Below, piece by piece: positions 1 through 7,829 of a stretch of 32,078 nt of DNA. The position numbers were made by a program, and so were the translations under genes. The number at the start of each line of letters is the position of its first letter. Position 1 is the first letter of the stretch. Source of the DNA: Chloroflexota bacterium (GTDB lineage: Bacteria > Chloroflexota > Limnocylindria > Limnocylindrales > CSP1-4); NCBI GenBank assembly GCA_021788175.1, contig JAJYKX010000007.1, positions 1-32,078 of the forward strand. Direction: 5' to 3'. The notes beneath the pieces were generated by a model. The model did no database searches and had not been told where the DNA came from. It saw only the letters and a list, made by a program, of their open reading frames with translations.

Positions 1-2
1 TC

Positions 3-452
3 AGCTGGAGCGTCGACCCAGCCGCCGGCACGATCAACACCTCGGGCCTGTTCACGGCCGGCGCCACCTCGGGTGGCCCGTACACGGTCAGGGCCACGTC
101 GGGGAGCGTGAGCGGCACGGCCTACGTCACCGTGACCGCGCCGGTCCCCGCGAGCTTCACGCTCTCGGCCAGCCCGTCGTCGCGGACGATCAAGCCCGGC
201 CGGTCCACGAGCTACACGATCTCGATCACGCGCTCGAGCGGGTTCACCGGCGAGGTGACCTTGACGATCGCTGTCAGTGACAGCCCGTCCGACGTCCTCG
301 GCACGTTCTCGCCGAACCCCGCGACCGGCACGAGCGCGAAGCTGACCATCACGACGACCAGCCAGAGTCCGGGCGGCACGTACACCCTGACGATCACCGG
401 CACCAGCGGTGGCCTCAGCGCCACGACCACCGCCACGCTCACGCTCCGCTGA
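3..452 (+). CDS. C-terminal part of a secreted/surface protein with Ig-like (Big-type) beta-sandwich repeats; 5' end outside window
   Basis: Frame 3 is open from the window start (SWSVDPAAGTINTSGLFTAGATSGGPYTVRATSG...) through ORF 108..452; Ser/Thr-rich, Big_2-like 'GTINTSGLFTAG' motif and 'SGTAYVTVT' strand pattern. Confidence 0.7.
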   Translation, partial: SWSVDPAAGTINTSGLFTAGATSGGPYTVRATSGSVSGTAYVTVTAPVPASFTLSASPSSRTIKPGRSTSYTISITRSSGFTGEVTLTIAVSDSPSDVLGTFSPNPATGTSAKLTITTTSQSPGGTYTLTITGTSGGLSATTTATLTLR

Positions 453-500
453 CCTCGGTCGCGCCAGGATCGCCGGGCTGACACGCAGAAGGAGGCGAGT

Positions 501-914
501 CTGATCGAGCAGGATCCGTGGGACGCGCTGCTGGCGGAGATCCGCGGCCAGTGCCGCGCCGTCGGCTGGTGGGCCGGCGAGGCGCGTCGGCTCCGCGACG
601 CGGTGGGTGCCCGGCGGATGAGCCCCCCGGTGGCCGCTCGCATCGCCGAGCGGCTTGCGGGGGCCGGTTACGAGCTCGACGGGGAGATCCGGCTCGAGAG
701 CGATGAGCCCATCGTGGTACCCGCCGGCGCCCGTGCCCTGGCGGCCAGCCTCGAGGCCGTGCTGGAGGACGTGCGCGCCTTCGACGCGGCGATCCCGCCG
801 GGCCTGGCGTGGCGGGACGTGCTCATCGCGCGGGGTGCCGCCGGCCGGTACCTCGAACGGGCGCGGCATGCGCCCGTCGGCGGACCGCGGGGGAGGGAGC
901 AGCGCGTTCCCTGA
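501..914 (+). CDS. Hypothetical protein (~137 aa); probable CTG start at 501, alternative GTG at 603
   Basis: Frame open upstream of the listed GTG at 603; AAGGAGG (489-495) lies 5 nt upstream of CTG 501 (LIEQDPWDALLAEIRGQCRAVGWW...). Confidence 0.5.
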   Translation: MIEQDPWDALLAEIRGQCRAVGWWAGEARRLRDAVGARRMSPPVAARIAERLAGAGYELDGEIRLESDEPIVVPAGARALAASLEAVLEDVRAFDAAIPPGLAWRDVLIARGAAGRYLERARHAPVGGPRGREQRVP

Positions 915-1038
915 ACGCGGAGATCGCCTCACCGGTCGTGTCGCGCAAGCTGGCACGGTCCGGGTGGCGACCGGGGCGGCAGCGCGCCCGGCCACGCGCC
1001 GCGGACCGGACGCGTAGCGGCCCCCGCCCGCCCCTCGC

Positions 1039-1392
1039 TCAGCGCAGCTGGGCCAGCAGCTCCCCCGTCCCGATGAGCACCACGTGGTGGCGCGCCCGGC
1101 TCGACCCCACGTAGAGGAGCTGGCGCAGGCGGGGGTCGTCGGCCCACAGCTCGACCAGGACGACGCACGGCCAGTCGAGGCCCTTGGCGCGGTGGATGGT
1201 GTCGCACAGGATGGTGTCGGAGGGCTGCGGTGCGACCGCCTCGGCGGCCAGCCCGAGCGGGTGCCCGGCATCGTCGACGTGCCCGTTCCAGAGCACCTCG
1301 TCGCCGAGGGTGCGCCGCTGCCAGTCAGGAATCGACCTGGACCAGAAGATATGCTTCAGTGTGGTTCGATCGGCTCCACGGGCGCGGCGCAC
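1039..1392 (-). pseudogene. C-terminal remnant of a UvrD/PcrA-type superfamily 1 DNA helicase
   Basis: Encodes 'DTIHRAKGLDWPCVVLVELWADDPRLRQLLYVGSSRARHHVVLIG', resembling SF1 helicase motifs V/VI; no Walker A or other N-terminal motif upstream on this strand. Homology is likely to end near 1320-1340. Confidence 0.65.
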
Positions 1393-1455
1393 TGTCCGTC
1401 ACGGGCCTGCACTTTGGCGCCGCTGGACGACCCCCCGGCGGAGCGGGGGTTGTCC

Positions 1456-1596
1456 ATGAACCAGGTGCTCCTGACAGGCCGTGTCACCCGGGAACACGGC
1501 CTTCGCAGGACTCCGAGAGGCGAGTCGGTCGCGCAGTTCACGATCGCGACGCACGACCACCGGTCCGGGTCGGAGAAGGCGGAGTACCAGGGGGTT
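1456..1596 (+). pseudogene. ssb: 5' fragment of a single-stranded DNA-binding protein (SSB) gene
   Basis: MNQVLLTGRVTREHGLRRTPRGESVAQFTIATHDHRSGSEKAEYQG is the N-terminal OB-fold start of SSB; the following residues (VRHLAPPAPSDVVWCS) are not SSB-like. Confidence 0.65.
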
Positions 1597-1635
1597 CGCC
1601 ACCTTGCCCCGCCAGCGCCCTCTGATGTGGTATGG

Positions 1636-1692
1636 TGTTCCACGAATTGGCCTTGTTCCGCAAGGAGTGGAACAGCGCACATGGCTGGAACA
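1636..1692 (+). promoter_or_regulatory. Candidate operator: TGTTCCAC/GTGGAACA inverted repeat plus additional half-sites
   Basis: TGTTCCAC (1636-1643) and GTGGAACA (1667-1674) are perfect reverse complements; extra half-sites TTGTTCC (1653-1659) and TGGAACA (1686-1692), immediately at the start of the AbiEi-like gene. Confidence 0.45.
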
Positions 1693-2835
1693 GTGGAGGA
1701 CCTTCTCGCGCCATCGAGCGAACGCGAGCTCCTCGGTTCGCTCGAGAAGCTACTAATCGACAGACTGCCAGATGGCTGGTCGATCGCTATCGAGCGCGAG
1801 CCCCGAGGCCAGACCCCGAGCGAATGGCGGCCCGATGCGTTCATTGCCGTCCAGGCCCCCAACAGGGCGCGAGCGCGTTTGGCCGTCGAAGCACGCGCAA
1901 GCCTCTACCCGCGCGACACGTACGCGTTGTCGAGCGAGCTCGGCTCGCTGTGGCTGCGTCCGCCGGTCCCGAAGGGCCGAGTGGCAACCTTCCCAGGGGT
2001 CGATGGCGTGCTTGTACTGAGCCGCTTCCTAACGGCGAGGACTCGCACGATGCTGGACAAACTCGGGTTCTCGTACGCGGATGCCACCGGCAACCTGCGC
2101 ATCGCGACGCGCGTGCCGCCGATCTTCATCGAGCTCTGCGGAGCGGAATCGAACCCGTGGGCTGAGGATCGGCCGCTGCGATCGCTGCGAGGACCGGCGT
2201 CCGCTCGAGTCGTCCGCGCTCTGCTGGACTTCAGGCCGCCATATCCGCTCCGTCTGCTGGCCGAGACGGCCGAATTGCCCCTCGGAAGTGCGTCGCGGGT
2301 CGTCGCCTTCCTCGTGAGCGAGGCGCTCGTCGAGCGAAGCGGACGCGGACCGATCGAGAGCGTCGACTGGAAGGCGCTCCTGCGGCGATGGACGCAGGAC
2401 TACTCACTCCTGAAAACCAACAGATCGCGGTTCTTCCTCGAACCTCGGGGCCCGCGGGCCTTGGAGGCTCGCCTTCGAGAGTTGGATGCTCCGTACGCCG
2501 CGACGGGGAGCCTTGCTGCAGCACGCCGAGCCGAGGCCGCCCCGGCGGCGCTCGCCGCCGTGTACGTGCCGAACATTGACAAGGCGGCGAGTCGCCTCGG
2601 GTTGCGCGACGCACCGAGCGGCGGCAACGCGGTGCTACTCGAGCCCCTCGCTGACGTTGTATTCGAGCGGACCTGGGATCAGGACGGCATCACGTACGCG
2701 GCCCTGCCACAGGTCGCCGCGGATCTGTTGACCAGCCCCGGCCGCGGCCCGGCGGAGGCCGAGGCGCTTGTCCAGTGGATGGAGGACAACCAGGATGCCT
2801 GGCGGGTCTCCCTGCGCATGCGAGGCAAGACCTAA
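1681..2835 (+). CDS. AbiEi-like (type IV antitoxin-like) protein with possible REase-like N-terminal region and winged-helix domain
   Basis: C-terminal part of ORF 1084..2835; ATG at 1681 follows a putative operator. 'FSYADATGNLRI', 'RPLRSLRGPASARVVRALLDFRPPYPLRLLAETAELPLGSASRVVAFL', 'YAATGSLAAARRAEAAPAALAAVYV' resemble AbiEi-family regulators. Assigned by pattern recognition only. Confidence 0.55.
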   Translation: MAGTVEDLLAPSSERELLGSLEKLLIDRLPDGWSIAIEREPRGQTPSEWRPDAFIAVQAPNRARARLAVEARASLYPRDTYALSSELGSLWLRPPVPKGRVATFPGVDGVLVLSRFLTARTRTMLDKLGFSYADATGNLRIATRVPPIFIELCGAESNPWAEDRPLRSLRGPASARVVRALLDFRPPYPLRLLAETAELPLGSASRVVAFLVSEALVERSGRGPIESVDWKALLRRWTQDYSLLKTNRSRFFLEPRGPRALEARLRELDAPYAATGSLAAARRAEAAPAALAAVYVPNIDKAASRLGLRDAPSGGNAVLLEPLADVVFERTWDQDGITYAALPQVAADLLTSPGRGPAEAEALVQWMEDNQDAWRVSLRMRGKT

Positions 2836-3224
2836 TGGCTTGGCCGGTCGTCTACTACCGAGCCTCGGACCGGTCCGAGCCGGTGAACGATGAGATCGAC
2901 CGCCTGCCACCCAGGGCACAAGTCGCCATCGACAACCAGATCGAGCGGCTCGGCCTCTTCGGTCCGAACCTCGGCTTCCCGTACACCAGCCAGATCGAAG
3001 GTGAGCTCCGCGAACTGCGGTGTCACCTCGGCGATGACCTCTACCGGATCCTCTATCGGCGCTCGCGGAACCTGTTCGTGCTCCTGCACTTCATCGAGAA
3101 GCGGACGGACAAGGTACCCGCCGAGGATATTCGAATCGCCCAAGCTCGCTGGGACGAGTTTGTCCGGCGGATGAACGAGCGTCCGCGTCGACCGCCACGT
3201 GCGGCAGGCCACGATGCTCCTTGA
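2835..3224 (+). CDS. HigB/RelE-like toxin (phage-derived Gp49-like family)
   Basis: 'IERLGLFGPNLGFPYTSQIEGELRELRCHLGDDLYRILYRRSRNLFVLLHFIEKRTDKVPAEDIRIAQARWDEF' matches the typical HigB/Gp49 pattern. ATG overlaps the upstream stop (TAATG). Confidence 0.8.
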   Translation: MAWPVVYYRASDRSEPVNDEIDRLPPRAQVAIDNQIERLGLFGPNLGFPYTSQIEGELRELRCHLGDDLYRILYRRSRNLFVLLHFIEKRTDKVPAEDIRIAQARWDEFVRRMNERPRRPPRAAGHDAP

Positions 3225-3248
3225 CGAACTTCTCAATAGTGGTAATCT
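3221..3248 (+). promoter_or_regulatory. Candidate internal promoter for the XRE antitoxin gene
   Basis: TTGACG (3221-3226), 16-nt spacer, TAATCT (3243-3248), 18 nt before ATG 3267; the -35 overlaps the toxin stop codon. Confidence 0.45.
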
Positions 3249-3266
3249 CACGCCGACACCTACCGC

Positions 3267-3629
3267 ATGAGAACAGCCACCGTGACAGCTAAGCAGGAGT
3301 GGGTAAGCCCCGTCGGCAGCACCAGTCGCACAGCGAGGCGACGTCGCGCGGGACGGAGTGCGGAGTATCGGGCCGAGCAAGAGCGACTGGCCCCGTACGA
3401 GGCATTGGCGAGGATGGTCATCGCTCGTCGGATCCGATATAGCCTGACCCAGGAGCAGCTGGCCGATCGGATGAGCACGAGTGTCTCGGCGATCAGCCGG
3501 CTCGAGAGTGGTCAGCACCGCCCGAACGTTGAGACCCTCGAGAAGTTGGGCCTGGCATTCGGGGAACGGTTCGTCTTCGGATTCGAGGATCAGGCCGGCG
3601 AGCGCGAGCTCGCGGGTGTCGGGCGCTGA
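3267..3629 (+). CDS. XRE-family HTH antitoxin (HigA-like)
   Basis: 'ARMVIARRIRYSLTQEQLADRMSTSVSAISRLESGQHRPNVETLEKLGLAFGERFVFGF' is a classic Cro/CI HTH; directly downstream of the HigB-like toxin. Confidence 0.8.
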   Translation: MRTATVTAKQEWVSPVGSTSRTARRRRAGRSAEYRAEQERLAPYEALARMVIARRIRYSLTQEQLADRMSTSVSAISRLESGQHRPNVETLEKLGLAFGERFVFGFEDQAGERELAGVGR

Positions 3630-3667
3630 TTCGTCCAGGTTTGCTGTCAGGCCGGGCTGCGCCAGAC

Positions 3668-5989
3668 TCAGCCGCGCTGCTCGCTGGCAGCCAGGAACGC
3701 GGCTGCGGCCGCCCTCACCGTGTATGCGATGTGGGCGGCCGCTACCCGGGATGCGCGCGCGTCTAGCTCGGTTTCGAATGCCTCACCAGAGCGGCGACTC
3801 TGCGCGAGGCCGAGCCACACCGCCCTCGGGACCAGCTCCCCGGGCTCCTCAAGCAATTCAGAAATGCGCGCCTGCCGCAGCTCGGGGGCGACGTCAACCG
3901 TGGCAGCCCCAAGGGCGTTCCCGGCAGCCGCTCGGACGAACGGGTCCGGGTCGTGGGACAGGCCAATCAGGACTGCCGCAAGGGTCGAAGAGTCCAGGCT
4001 CCCGCGAATAACGCCAAGGGACCGGATGGCCTGTAGGCGCGCCTCTTGACTCGGTGAGTGCGCGAGCCGCAGGAGATGGCTCAGGGCCACGCTCGTGCTG
4101 ACGTCACCAAACACGGCTTCCAGCTGAAGATTCACTCCGAGGAGATCGGCCTGCGTGCCAAAGATTGGCATACCGATCTGAGCCGCGGGCAGGCCGGCGG
4201 CGAGCCGTCGCCGGTGCCTAGACGGGACCTCTCCTGGCTCGGCGATGAAAGGCACAACGGTCGCTATTCGTTCGTCGAGTGACACCTTGGGGTCCATCGC
4301 GAAATCAAGGGCTTCATCGAACAGGCCGCGACGCCGGCTAGTTAGCGCGAGCCGACCCAGGAGCCCGCCAACCCTGATGAGTCCCATCGTGTACCGACCC
4401 GCGGACGCCTCACGCCGCATCGACTGAGCGAGATCAATGACCGCATTCTCGACAGCTTGCCGATCGTCGGAACGCAGCGAGCCACGACGCAGCAGCAGGG
4501 AGACGAGATACAGAGACCGCGTCTCGCGAAACGCGGCCAGGGCGACCCTTGAGATTGCGATGGGATGGAGCGACATCAACTCATGGGCGGCGGCCATCGC
4601 TGGGAACACGTGATCATCGCGCGCGCCGAGGTTGTCTTGTACATACCCAAGCCAAAGGCGGACTTCGGTCCGGCCGAGGCGTTCCCAATCGAGGCTGTGC
4701 AGCACCCGCCCGATGGATTGATGAACCATTGGGTCTGGCGGCGCCGAGGCGAGTTCGCGGATGGCGCGGGACATCCGGCGCTGGTGTAGTGGCCCTGCAG
4801 GCGGTGCTAGTGCGGCGAGCGCCTTCATGATGGGATCGACAACCCAGCCACTGCCAGGCACGAACCGAAGCATGTCTGGCAGGCTTCCGAGGATTCTGTC
4901 AAGAGCGCGCTCCACGGCAGCCGCGTCGAGGGCTGTGGCGGCGTGTTCGAGTATCGAGAGGTCCGCCCTTAGCTCGATCGGCCACCATGGCATTGAACTC
5001 ACACGGTCTCCGGCTCCCCTCAGCGGTTCGAGAGGGCCGGCAGCTCGAAACACGCTCAGGGCACGGTCGAGGCCTTCGACGTCGCGGCCACGCCGGAGCT
5101 GCTCAAATCCAAACGCGGCGCCCGGCGAGCTTCTTCCAGCCTCGCTCAACAATCGGTACCGCCCGAGGCTCTTCCTCGCTCGTGCCACGCCCTGCCAGTC
5201 CGCGAGACACTCCGCCCGGAACAGCGATCGGGACAGCCCTCGATCTGTCTGATCCTCCCTCGCGAACGTCACCGACCGGGTGAAAGGCTGCTCGAAGAAG
5301 GCCTTGAAGTGGCCGTCGAGGTAGTCCTCGAGTGCATCAACCGCAAGGAGGTCGATCCACGCGATCGCCTTCGAGTCAGCGCGGCGCGGCATATCTGGCG
5401 GAACCGCATGCCCGACGATCCAGCCGAACTGCGCCGCGTTGTGCCTGGCGATCGTCTGGATGGCCAGATGGGGTTCCGAGCGGTCGTCAGTCGCATCGCC
5501 CGCTGCGGTCGAACGAGCCTCTGCCTCGGCGAACAGACCGCACTCGGCTGCCCGGAATGCCCAATGCACGTCGAGCAGCGCCTTCTCGGCCGGCTCGTTG
5601 ACGTCCCGTGCGCGCTCGTCGAGAAGCGGGAGCGCAAGGTCAGGGCGCCCACTATCGCTCAGCGCGGCTCCGCTGAGGATGGCGGCGATGGAACGGATCC
5701 CGGACTCCACCTCCGGAGACGCGGCTATGGACGACAGGCCGTCCAGCGCCTCTCGATGCCCGCCCACGAGAAGCGAGATAGCAGCGACGAGCCTCGACTC
5801 GCCGTCACGACGAGCCTCGGCCGTTGCGCTGGCGAATGCGGGCAGGCCGGCGTCAGGCGCACGACGCTCGTAGTCATCCAAACGACCGTCGAGCAAGAGC
5901 GCAATCGCTGACTTCCGCTGCTCGTCGGGACCTGCGGAAGCGATCACAGACGGCGGGTCGACAAGAACCTGAACCCAGGACGTGGCCAT
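3668..5989 (-). CDS. Large helical-repeat (TPR/HEAT-like) protein of unknown function, 773 aa
   Basis: Almost entirely alpha-helical-looking; HEAT-like C-terminus 'LAAVLIGLSHDPDPFVRAAAGNALGAATVDVAPELRQARISELLEEPGELVPRAVWLGLAQS'; TPR-like N-terminal half. No enzymatic motif recognised. Confidence 0.75.
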   Translation of the reverse strand: MATSWVQVLVDPPSVIASAGPDEQRKSAIALLLDGRLDDYERRAPDAGLPAFASATAEARRDGESRLVAAISLLVGGHREALDGLSSIAASPEVESGIRSIAAILSGAALSDSGRPDLALPLLDERARDVNEPAEKALLDVHWAFRAAECGLFAEAEARSTAAGDATDDRSEPHLAIQTIARHNAAQFGWIVGHAVPPDMPRRADSKAIAWIDLLAVDALEDYLDGHFKAFFEQPFTRSVTFAREDQTDRGLSRSLFRAECLADWQGVARARKSLGRYRLLSEAGRSSPGAAFGFEQLRRGRDVEGLDRALSVFRAAGPLEPLRGAGDRVSSMPWWPIELRADLSILEHAATALDAAAVERALDRILGSLPDMLRFVPGSGWVVDPIMKALAALAPPAGPLHQRRMSRAIRELASAPPDPMVHQSIGRVLHSLDWERLGRTEVRLWLGYVQDNLGARDDHVFPAMAAAHELMSLHPIAISRVALAAFRETRSLYLVSLLLRRGSLRSDDRQAVENAVIDLAQSMRREASAGRYTMGLIRVGGLLGRLALTSRRRGLFDEALDFAMDPKVSLDERIATVVPFIAEPGEVPSRHRRRLAAGLPAAQIGMPIFGTQADLLGVNLQLEAVFGDVSTSVALSHLLRLAHSPSQEARLQAIRSLGVIRGSLDSSTLAAVLIGLSHDPDPFVRAAAGNALGAATVDVAPELRQARISELLEEPGELVPRAVWLGLAQSRRSGEAFETELDARASRVAAAHIAYTVRAAAAAFLAASEQRG

Positions 5990-5991
5990 CG

Positions 5992-6600
5992 TCAGGCAGC
6001 CGATCCCAGCGGCCCATGGCCTACGCCGACGCGCGTCATGAGGAACGGAAAGAGGGTGGTCATCAGACTCGCTTGAAAGTCCAGCTCAGTCTCGCTTCGG
6101 CGATAGATCAGCTCGCGGCCAAAGTCTCGGCGGACCTCGTCCACGAATTCTCGGATCGTCGGCGCCCCTGCAGGAACGGGTGTCGCCCCGCGAGACGGCG
6201 ATCGAACGAAGACCCACAGCTCACGGGCTTGGCCAAGCTGCCGCAGCTCGAATACGCGCCGAATCTCGAGACGCGTGACTTCGGGAACGCTTCGTCCGAG
6301 GATGGCAATCACGCCCTCGGACTCGTCGACCTGCCGAAGGCTGCGATCCGGGACGTGACCAACCGGCTCGTCGCGCGACGGATCCAGCCGATAGTCCCAC
6401 TGGTTCAGGTTGTACTTGGTTGCGAGGTCAAACCGCAGCACGTGATCGAGGCGGCGGATGACGTCGCTCGAGATGTCACGGAGGCGGTTCATCTCGCCGC
6501 CACAGCTCACCAAGAGGAGGATCTCCTCACGCAGCACACCGCCGCCTGCGGGCGGCGGCGTGGCAACGAACGCGCCCGCGCTGGCGAACGCGAAGGTCAT
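5992..6600 (-). CDS. Small Rossmannoid protein, possibly DUF4062/TIR-like; upstream partner of the helical-repeat protein
   Basis: 'EEILLLVSCGGEMNRLRDISSDVIRRLDHVLR...NLNQWDYRLDP...DRSLRQVDESEGVIAILGRSVPEVTRLEIRRVFELRQLGQARELWVFV': strand-helix-strand layout with Dx(S/E)D..I.IlG and T..EI..a elements as in DUF4062/TIR-like folds. True start uncertain. Confidence 0.6.
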   Translation of the reverse strand: MTFAFASAGAFVATPPPAGGGVLREEILLLVSCGGEMNRLRDISSDVIRRLDHVLRFDLATKYNLNQWDYRLDPSRDEPVGHVPDRSLRQVDESEGVIAILGRSVPEVTRLEIRRVFELRQLGQARELWVFVRSPSRGATPVPAGAPTIREFVDEVRRDFGRELIYRRSETELDFQASLMTTLFPFLMTRVGVGHGPLGSAA

Positions 6601-6686
6601 GGCGCGCGTCGGGAGAGCGCTGTCATCGATTGCAGCGTACCAACGTCACGGGTCGTTTTCCGGTCGTGGCATCCGCCATCGAACCT

Positions 6687-7631
6687 TCAAAGCCGGTCGC
6701 CCGGGCTGAGCCGCTTGCACGCCTCACGTGCCCGCTCGTCGGCCGCCGAGGCGCCGTACCGGGCAAGCATCTGGCGGCTCTTCCAGCCGGCGAGGCGCAT
6801 GAGGTCGCCCTCGGTTCCACCCGCAGCGAGCCATTGATGGGCGTACGTGTGGCGGAACTGATGCGGATGGATGTCGGGCAGGCCGGCTTCGCGCCCGCGG
6901 CGCTTGATGGCCTGCTCGACGCCGGTCTCGGTCAGCCGGCCCCGCTTCCCGAGCCACAGCCAGGGCTCGGCAGCATCGGGCCGCTTCGATCGCACCCGGA
7001 GATACCGGTCGATTGCCTGGCCGGTCTTGTGGCCGAACGGGCACGCTCGCGGCCGGCGGCCCTTGCCGAGAACGACGGCGGTCTCCTGGTCGAGGTCGAC
7101 GTCCTCCATCTCCAGTCCGGCGAGCTCGCCGCGGCGCATCCCCGTGTCGAGGAAGAGCCGGATCATGGCGTTGTCGCGACGGTCCTCGAAACCGGTCCCG
7201 GCGCAGGCATCCAGCAGCTTTCGCAGGTCGGCCTCGCGCAGGACGGGCGGGGGAGTCTCGGGGACGAGTGGCGGACGCATCGTCGCCATCGGGCTCGCCG
7301 CGATCTCGCCTTCGGCGGCCAACCACTTGAAGAACTGCTGGAGCGAGCGGAAGCGCTGCGAGAGTGTGGCCGGGCGCATCCCGGCGTCGGAGCGCTCGAC
7401 GAGGAAGGCCTCGACGTCCTCGCGCCGGACGCCGGCGACCCGGCGCGGTCGGTGGCGGCGCGGCTCGGCCAGGAACGCGTCGAACTGCTCGACCGCCTTG
7501 GCATAGGTCACGATCGTCGAGGGCGCTTTGTTTTCGGCCCGGAGGTGGCGGATGAACGAGGCGAGGTTGGCGGTGACGTCGGGTTCGGCTATAGAATCAG
7601 CCGGAGCCCGACCGCGGGCGCTAGGACTCAT
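6687..7631 (-). CDS. Tyrosine recombinase/integrase (phage integrase family)
   Basis: N-terminal SAM-like domain '[29 protein letters not shown]'; catalytic pattern '[12 protein letters not shown]', '[18 protein letters not shown]', '[14 protein letters not shown]'. Confidence 0.93.
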   Translation of the reverse strand: MSPSARGRAPADSIAEPDVTANLASFIRHLRAENKAPSTIVTYAKAVEQFDAFLAEPRRHRPRRVAGVRREDVEAFLVERSDAGMRPATLSQRFRSLQQFFKWLAAEGEIAASPMATMRPPLVPETPPPVLREADLRKLLDACAGTGFEDRRDNAMIRLFLDTGMRRGELAGLEMEDVDLDQETAVVLGKGRRPRACPFGHKTGQAIDRYLRVRSKRPDAAEPWLWLGKRGRLTETGVEQAIKRRGREAGLPDIHPHQFRHTYAHQWLAAGGTEGDLMRLAGWKSRQMLARYGASAADERAREACKRLSPGDRL

Positions 7632-7723
7632 AACTATCGGCCGCCGTGCGTGGAACCATGGCGACAGTTATGAGCTCGACATCGACTGCGGTCAAGCTCT
7701 GCGCCAGTTATGAACTGTAACTG
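7624..7723. repeat. Repeated AGTTATGA(G) motif, candidate integrase arm-type sites
   Basis: CTCATAACT (7627-7635, inverted), AGTTATGAG (7666-7674), AGTTATGA (7706-7713) with centre spacings of about 39-40 bp; the first contains the integrase start codon. CAGTTA/TAACTG inverted repeat at 7705-7723. Confidence 0.55.
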
Positions 7724-7736
7724 TGCGTGAATCGGC

Positions 7737-7811
7737 GGCGGAGTAGCTCAGTGGTAGAGCAGGGGACTCATAAGCCCTTGGTCGCAGGTCCGAATCCTGC
7801 CTCCGCTACCA
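7737..7811 (+). tRNA. tRNA with CAU anticodon (elongator Met or Ile2), CCA encoded; noncanonical at positions 39 and 55
   Basis: GGCGGAG/CTCCGCT acceptor, GCTC/GAGC D-stem, loop CTCATAA, T-arm GCAGG-TCCGAAT-CCTGC, ACCA end. A31/G39 mismatch and C at T-loop position 55. Confidence 0.9.
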
Positions 7812-7829
7812 GCCCTCTCGAGACACCTC

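Noticed and set aside
1084-1680. N-terminal part of the 583-aa ORF
   Set aside because: Antisense to the UvrD fragment and through the SSB remnant; AbiEi-like homology and promoter signals begin around 1681.
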